The notes beneath the pieces are model-generated. The model had not been told where the DNA came from. It searched no databases and worked only from the letters and a program-made list of their open reading frames with translations. A stretch of 64,000 nt of DNA from Lycium barbarum (Eukaryota > Streptophyta > Magnoliopsida > Solanales > Solanaceae): positions 89,604,543 through 89,668,542 of the forward strand of contig NC_083346.1 of NCBI RefSeq assembly GCF_019175385.1, in the 5' to 3' direction. Of the stretch, positions 58,433-64,000 are shown piece after piece. The position numbers and the translations under genes were made by a program. Each line of letters begins with the position of its first letter. The first letter of the stretch is position 1.

Positions 58433-60030
58433 CACACAGATTCAAAGAAAGAAGATTCACAGCAAATCAGACACAACGGAACAGCAATGCAGTCAAATCA
58501 CTCAGATACAATGAAAGATGAGCAAAAAGAACAGGAAAGAAGGCTTACCCAGAAGCTTCACAGCAGATGAACAGCGAAAAGCACATCGGAGTCCATTTCA
58601 GCAGAATCGCACTTCAAAGAAACTCACCAGCAACAAAACAGCAATGATTCGAGCTGCTATGTTCCAAGACTTGCATAGAAAAGTGGTACAAACCGTTGAT
58701 TTACATCCACAGAGATGGAGCTTGAATCACCGACAGGAGAGAGCTATGGACGGGCAGCTGAAGTTAGCGATTTAAAATGAGAAATGTTGCTTTTTTACGT
58801 TCCTTTACTTGCTTTTTACTTTTTGGTCGAACATCTTTCCTTTTTTTGTTATTTGATGTTAATATATAAAATCCCCTTTTAGGCCAAAATTTATTTATTT
58901 ATTTTTTAAAAAAAAACTGAAGTTGCTCAGATTTGTACCAAGACTTATCAGGCACTTTAACCCAAAGCAGACGCATGATAGCGGAGCATGTTTGATACCA
59001 TGAATCCACAAATTAAATGGGAAAATAAACACTTTTCACATGATAAACATTCAGGATAAAAAGAAATTGACCAGAAAACATTCCCCCCACCAACAAAACA
59101 GAGAGAGAGAGAGAGAGAGAGAGCACTATACAAGAAAGCTGCTGAGGATGGTACAAGAAGAAGTCGACTTCATGAACCACCATTTCCTGTTTAGGGATGA
59201 CTTCAATTAGCTCATTTTTATAACGAGTAAGGTAAATTAACTCCAATTATTAGTGAAACAGTTCTAGACGAAGGACCATTTTCCCCTTCTAAAATAGGAA
59301 TCGATCTCACCTATCTGATTTATCAATATCTTCCGCATCAAATCAAAAGACACATCACAACCGCTTTGACTGCGAATACGTGTCATGCTGCTTCCATGCA
59401 GTGGTGCCACCAATCTAAACAGTACTATTATAGTAGTAAATACAACGCCGCTTCGCCCATCCTCCCTATCTCAAACTCTGAAGGAATAAGGATAACCCTT
59501 TCTGTTTTTGTTTTTTCATACCATTAAGACATTCAGTTGAATAAGTTTGTCCATACAATTCTAGTTCACATCGGCAGTGCTATCCTGTTTCCCCTTTTCT
59601 TCCATTTTTGCACCCTAGTCATATAAATAAAATCAAAAGCGAAGATGAATGGCTTCTCAATTTGTGATCTTCATCATTACAAAAAAAGCGATAGGAAAAA
59701 GTAAGTGGAAAAATGAAGTAAATGAACCAACTTTTGAGTTGTCGTGGAGGCTCGACTCTTCTAAGATCTTTTTACCGTTCTCCTTTCTTGAACCTTAATG
59801 GTCAACTTCTATAGATATCCCGAGGAAAGATGGTAATTATATTAGAATTTGAAGGGAGATCCTTAAAAAATTGGAAAGAAATCTAAAACAACAAATTTTT
59901 TAATTTTTTCCCCCGAAACGGTTGACTGAGGATTGATTTCCTCAGTGGCGATTATGCCGAGATAAAGAGTCAGCAAATCACCCCAGACCCCACCTGTGGG
60001 AACACACCGGATATGTTGTTGTTGTAATGA
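58433..60030. repeat. Segmental duplication, copy B, with extra segment
   Basis: It starts with about 280 bases of unshared sequence, then a block resembling 57,715-57,930 (CACCGAC, GAGAGAGAG/GAGAGAGC, GATTTAAA..GAGAA..GTTGC), then the blocks listed for copy A. A 330-base segment (about 59,215-59,546) is present here but absent from copy A. It also ends in a SINE 3' end with a (TTG)n tail near 60,020. A (GA)n run is at 59,099-59,123. Confidence 0.78.
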
Positions 60031-60509
60031 GTTAGCAAATCAACATGACTATTCCTAAAAGGCCTACTTATAACAAAATTGATTATTGAAAAACGAAGCT
60101 TCAAATGCCATTTCACATGTCAGGAGTTTACAGCTCCTTCTCTAGTAACAACAGTTATCTTCCCTTCTTTTCCAATTTTGTACCCTTTCCAGCAAAACTT
60201 ATATTTCTCAAAATGGGATGGACAGAAATTTAAGTACGTTTTGACTACTATTACCTTCCCTGGATTACAGAAGGATATACAATATTTTCAAGCTTAATTG
60301 TTTTGCTATATACTCCCTCCGTCGCAAAAAGATTGTCTTACTTTCTTTATTAGTTTGTCCCAAAAAGATTGGCACATTTCTATATTTAGAAACAATTTAA
60401 CTTTATGAGATGATTTACAGTCACACAAATATCTAAGGCTTGTTTTGGACCACACATTTTATTGCGGTATAATATCTTTGTATTATTTGATATTATTTGG
60501 TAGCATATT
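60031..60509. other. Intergenic with truncated Stowaway-type MITE
   Basis: From 60,310 the sequence TACTCCCTCCGTC(G/C)CAAAAAGATTG is the well-known left end of Stowaway-like MITEs. The matching right end is not found before 60,510, so it is a fragment. No gene is seen. Confidence 0.55.
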
Positions 60510-60657
60510 TGTAGGGAAATAATTACCATATATTAGTTAGTTTCCTTGTTTCACTAGGATCTTAGTTTCCTTGTTTCACTAGGGTTCAAGATTGTATCCT
60601 ATATATACTCTCTCTTGGTGAATGAATGACACAAGTTAAGATTGTATGGTTTCTACA
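60510..60657 (+). repeat. 5' LTR of the copia element (148 bp)
   Basis: It begins TGTAGGGAAATAATTACC and ends GGTTTCTACA. It contains a TATATATACTC TATA-like box and a tandem duplication of TTAGTTTCCTTGTTTCACTA (60,535-60,585). The right boundary is set by the primer site; the 3' partner is not in the window. Confidence 0.75.
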
Positions 60658-60670
60658 TGGTATCAGGCCA
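60658..60670 (+). other. Primer binding site, tRNA-Met type
   Basis: TGGTATCAGGCCA directly follows the LTR end; it matches the start of the standard TGGTATCAGAGC initiator-tRNA site with a change at the end. Confidence 0.8.
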
Positions 60671-60704
60671 CACGTTTTTTTTCTTCTCTTCATCGTAAAT
60701 TTCC

Positions 60705-62129
60705 ATGGCCGGTGACGACGTACCTCCTCCACCACCACCCAAAATTGAGTCTAATTCTCCCTATTTTCTCGGTCCTCAAGACCGACCCGGGGACTATATC
60801 ACGCCTACTCGTTTCAAGGGCGACAATTTTGATGAATGGGCAGCCGACATACAAACGGCGTTGGAGGCACGACGTAAATTTGAGTTCTTGGACGGCACTA
60901 TCACTGCACCGCAGCCTCCTTGTACAAAGTCCGATTGGACTGCAATTAACGCAATGTTAATCTCTTGGATCACAAATACCATTGATGCTGATGTCAAATC
61001 TTCCTTGTCAAAATTTAGGGAGGTCAAACCCTTTTGGGATCACCTTAAAAGGAGGTTCTCGCAGACTAATGGACCACGAGTTCAACAGCTTCGGTCTTCC
61101 CTGGCTAAATGTGAACAGACCAAAACCATGTCAGTGTCCGTATATTACGGAAAATTACATGCTCTATGGCAAGAATTGGATCATCATGAGCCCCTGATTT
61201 CTTGTACTTGTTGCTCCGGTTGTACGGCAGGTCGTTTACATGAGGTTCGTCGTGAGCAATCTAAACTTCATGATTTTCTGATGGGTTTGTATTCCGAGTA
61301 TTACTCTTCGTTGCGGACTAATATATTGTCTCAAGATCCGTTACCAAGTCTTGATAGGGCTTATCAGCTTGTGATTCAAGAGGAGCGTGTTCGTACGGCC
61401 AAACAAGAATCCGAGCCACAGCCGACCGAGGCTCTTGGATTTGCGGTTCGTGCTACTGCAGGACGGGGTCGTGGTTCTGCAGATCGTCCTGTGTGCTCAC
61501 TTTGCAAGAAGGTAGGGCATGTGACTGAAAAGTGTTGGTCGCTTTTGCTGTGCTCTCATTGCAAGAAGCGTGGTCATGATGTTAGTAAGTGTTATGACAT
61601 CGTGGGTTATCCCGAAGGGTGGACTGAAAAGAATGGAAGGCTGTCTTCCGCTAGTCAAGGTCGTGGCTTGCTGCGTGCAACTGCCACGCCTTCACCCCTG
61701 GCAAATTGTGTAACAACCGCATCAAATAACGCTGCCGTGGGTCAGCACTTTACTTCCGATCAATGGAAGGCTATTACGGGATTTTTTGGTAATGCTACAA
61801 TTTCAGAAAATCGCTTGAATGGTAAGTTTGCTGTTTTTTCTTGGATTATTGACACTGGTGCTACTCATCATGTTACCGGTGAGAAATCTTGGTTGTTTGA
61901 TGTCCATACTGTTGATTGTCCTGTTGGTTTGCCTAATGGTGAAAAGGTGTTTGCTTCTTTGGAAGGTTCTGTTCGACTGTCAGATAAAATCACCTTACAT
62001 CATGTCCTTTATGTATCTTATTTACGTTGCAACTTACTCTCCGTCCCCCAACTTACTCCCAACTTACTGATAATTTACTTACTATTGTCTCTTTTAATTC
62101 TTATATGTGTGCTATTCAGGACCCACTGA
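60705..62129 (+). pseudogene. Copia Gag and protease, frame broken at the end
   Basis: It starts MAGDDVPPPPPP. The gag domain at residues about 20-240 has the copia-type pattern (FKGDNFDEWAADIQTAL, then DHLKRRFSQTNGPRVQQLRS, then LHDFLMGLYSEYYSSLRTNI). Two zinc knuckles of the CX2CX4HX4C form follow: CSLCKKVGHVTEKC and CSHCKKRGHDVSKC. The protease site is WIIDTGATHHVTG. The frame fails after NLLSVPQLT, at an 11-bp tandem duplication (CCCAACTTACT twice, about 62,046-62,067). The integrase carries on in another frame. Confidence 0.88.
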
Positions 62130-63523
62130 AGGAGCTGATTGGAACGGGAGTTAGGAGGGACGGACTATACTATTTTAGCAAACCGGACGGACTATACTAT
62201 TTTAGCAAACCGGACGTGGTGCAACATGTGTCTACTGTCGTGGCAACGTCCGCATTGGAATTATGGCATCGACGATTGGGGCATCCTTCCGAGAGAGTAG
62301 TTAAGTTGCTTCCTCATGTCAGTAGTGATAAGAGTAGTTTAGCAAAGGATTGTGAAGTGTGTTTACGTGCTGAGCATCCTAGAGAAAAATTTCCTTTAAG
62401 TGATAATAATGCATCTAGAATATTTGAGAAAATACATTGTGATTTGTGGGGCCCATATCACCATGTTTCGTCATGTGGAGCTCATTATTTTTTAACAATT
62501 GTTGATGATTTTTCCCGAGCTGTTTGGATTTACTTGTTGGTTGATAAAACAGAAGTGTTTCCGATGTTTATGGCTTTTGTTGCTATGGTTGATCGACAAT
62601 TTAATCAAACAATTAAAGTTGTACAAAGTGATAATGGTACCGAATTTAATTGTTTGATCGATTATTTTACCGCCACTGGTATTTTGTTTCAAACCTCTTG
62701 TGTGGGTACTCCGCAACAGAATGGGAGAGTAGAGAGGAAGCATAAACATGTGTTGAATGTTGCGAGGGCTCTAAGATTTCAGGCCAATTTGCCTATTTTT
62801 TTCTGGGGTGAATGTGTTCTTGTTGCATCTCATCTCATAAATCGTACCCCCACAGCCAAATTGGAAAATAAAACACCTTTTGAAATTTTATTCAATAAAC
62901 CTCCTTCTTTTGATGTTATTCGTACTTTTGGGTGTTTGTGCTTTGCTCATAATCAAAAAACTCAGGGTGACAAATTTGCTAGTCGGAGCAGAAAGTGTTT
63001 GTTTGTGGGATATCCATTTGGTAAGAAGGGGTGGCGGTTGTTTGATCTTGATACGAAGGAATTTTTTGTCTCTCGTGATGTAAAGTTTGTGGAGGATGTA
63101 TTTCCTTTTGCTTGTCCGGAAGATGTTAATATTTCGTCTAGTTTTTTTGATGAGGGTGCTGAAATTGATCGTGATTTTATGGTGTACGGGGATGAATTAG
63201 GGGGCGAAGATGATAGTTCGGAGGCTGTCGAGCAGCAGCCGCAAACCACAGCCCAACCAGCGCCTGCTGGCAGCCAGGCCGAGCTGCAGCCAACGGCCAC
63301 TGTCCAGCCCGCTGGGAACCTAGCGCCCGCTGGCAGCGAGGCTGAGCGGCTGCCAACAGCCACTGCACAGCCCGCTGGGAACCCAGCGCCCGCTGGCAGC
63401 GAGGGGGGGGGGCAGCAACACCATACCCCAGTCACGAATGTGGAAGGTGGCTTGGGGCGTGGTTTTCGGGAGAAATTTCCCTCTGTTGTGCTTCGTGATT
63501 ATGTGACACTCAGTTTTTGCTAA
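62027..63523 (+). pseudogene. Copia integrase and linker
   Basis: The frame is open through the integrase: the zinc-binding pattern HRRLGHPSERVV then CEVCLRAEH, catalytic D in HCDLWGPY, D in SDNGTEF, E in PQQNGRVERKHKH, and the copia GKKGWRLFDLD stretch. A perfect 27-bp in-frame duplication at 62,158-62,211 doubles GLYYFSKPD. The linker to reverse transcriptase has tandem PAGN(L/P)APAGSEA repeats and a ten-base G run near 63,404. The frame ends in TAA at 63523, just where the next frame begins, so a small indel lies near 63,505. Confidence 0.87.
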
Positions 63524-63535
63524 TAGTCCGTCTCC

Positions 63536-64000
63536 TACAACTCCCGTTAACAATCAATCCTCAGGTACTCCCTATCCTTTGGCACACTATATTAATTGTG
63601 ACAATTTTTCTGTAAATTATCGTAAGTTTCTTGCAGCTATTATTTCGGGTAAGGATCCTAAGACCTTCAAAGAAGCCATGAAACACGAAGGTTGGAGACA
63701 TTCAATGAAAGAAGAGATACGTGCATTGGAAGACAATGGTACATGGACTTTGGAACATCTTCCTTCGAGTAAGAAAGCACTTGGTAATCAATGGGTGTAC
63801 AAGACCAAGTTTTTGTCAAATGGAGATGTGGAACGGCTCAAATCGCGCTTGGTTGTGTTGGGAAATCATCAACAAGCGGGGATTGACTACAATGAAACTT
63901 TTTCTCCGATTGCCAAAATGACTACTGTTTGAGCCTTCCTAGCCATTGCAGCATCCAAAAATTCGGAACTTCACCAAAATGAATGTTCATAATGCCTTTT
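63536..64000 (+). pseudogene. Copia reverse transcriptase, N-terminal part, interrupted
   Basis: The frame encodes KTFKEAMKHEGWRHSMKEEI, ALEDNGTWTLEHLP, KALGNQWVYKTKF and DYNETFSPIAKMTTV, the start of copia RT. A TGA at 63930-63932 replaces the usual arginine codon. A frame change lies in the A-run near 63,975. The catalytic YxDD is beyond the window. Confidence 0.85.

Larger units (their letters stand above)
60510..64000 (+). mobile_element. Ty1/copia retrotransposon, 5' part, truncated by window end
   Basis: It has a short 5' LTR (60510-60657), a tRNA-Met-type primer site, then gag, protease, integrase and the start of reverse transcriptase in the copia order. The frame is broken at several places, so the copy is not autonomous as written. 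The 3' LTR and target duplication lie outside the window. Confidence 0.9.

Noticed and set aside
62962..63435. 157-codon minus-strand frame opposite the copia integrase linker
   Set aside because: It is antisense to the GC-rich proline-alanine repeat; open by composition, with no start context or homology that I recognise.

Overview
The window is nuclear DNA of a flowering plant, almost certainly a member of the Solanaceae. Evidence: genes are split by GT-AG introns; there are tRNA-derived SINEs with the TTG-repeat 3' end typical of nightshades (TS/SolS type); and most of the sequence is nested transposable elements. Genus cannot be fixed from the sequence alone. Nothing looks bacterial, viral or organellar, and I see no CRISPR, operon or tRNA/rRNA gene.

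Region by region. (1) 1-5,260: one host gene on the + strand, a lipid phosphate phosphatase (PAP2 family), with its introns and 5' leader loaded with MITEs and SINEs; all three catalytic motifs are intact but one short exon could not be found. (2) 6,373-11,095: an LTR retrotransposon (345-bp LTRs, AAATA target duplication) whose interior carries an unrecognised ORF instead of gag-pol; a 1.4-kb solo LTR (TSD AATAT) sits inside that ORF. (3) 11,503-11,795: a TA-flanked MITE, followed 4 bp later by a complete 9,250-bp CACTA (En/Spm) transposon, 11,800-21,049, with AGA target duplication, subterminal repeats and a four-exon TnpD gene that reads through without interruption (1,143 codons), plus candidate TnpA-like exons. 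(4) 21,083-21,788: a frameshifted NAC-like gene 33 bp from the CACTA end; a relative lies at 56,487-57,136. (5) 21.8-26.3 kb: AT-rich intergenic DNA with a few repeats, two unrecognised exon-like segments and one full SINE.

(6) 26,293-56,334: a nest three layers deep. The host is a minus-strand solo LTR of about 4.93 kb (TSD ATGCT). A plus-strand Ogre/Tat-like Ty3/gypsy element (30,434-55,539, TSD AGAGA, LTRs of about 4.9 kb) is inserted in a GA-rich stretch of that LTR, and its own 3' LTR is split by a third solo LTR (52,404-55,288, TSD GGTTA). The Ogre interior has a PBS, an intact 529-aa ORF1, a gag-pro-G-patch-(intron)-RT-RNaseH-integrase region broken by many stops and shifts, and a 3' untranslated region holding three kinds of tandem repeat, including a 68-bp minisatellite. 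(7) 56.5-60.5 kb: NAC-like remnant and a tandem segmental duplication. (8) 60,510-end: a 5' LTR, PBS and decaying gag-pol of a Ty1/copia element that runs out of the window.

Functionally, only the phosphatase gene, the CACTA TnpD and Ogre ORF1 look coding-competent over long stretches. The rest is a layered insertion record whose order can be read from base-exact target-site duplications.
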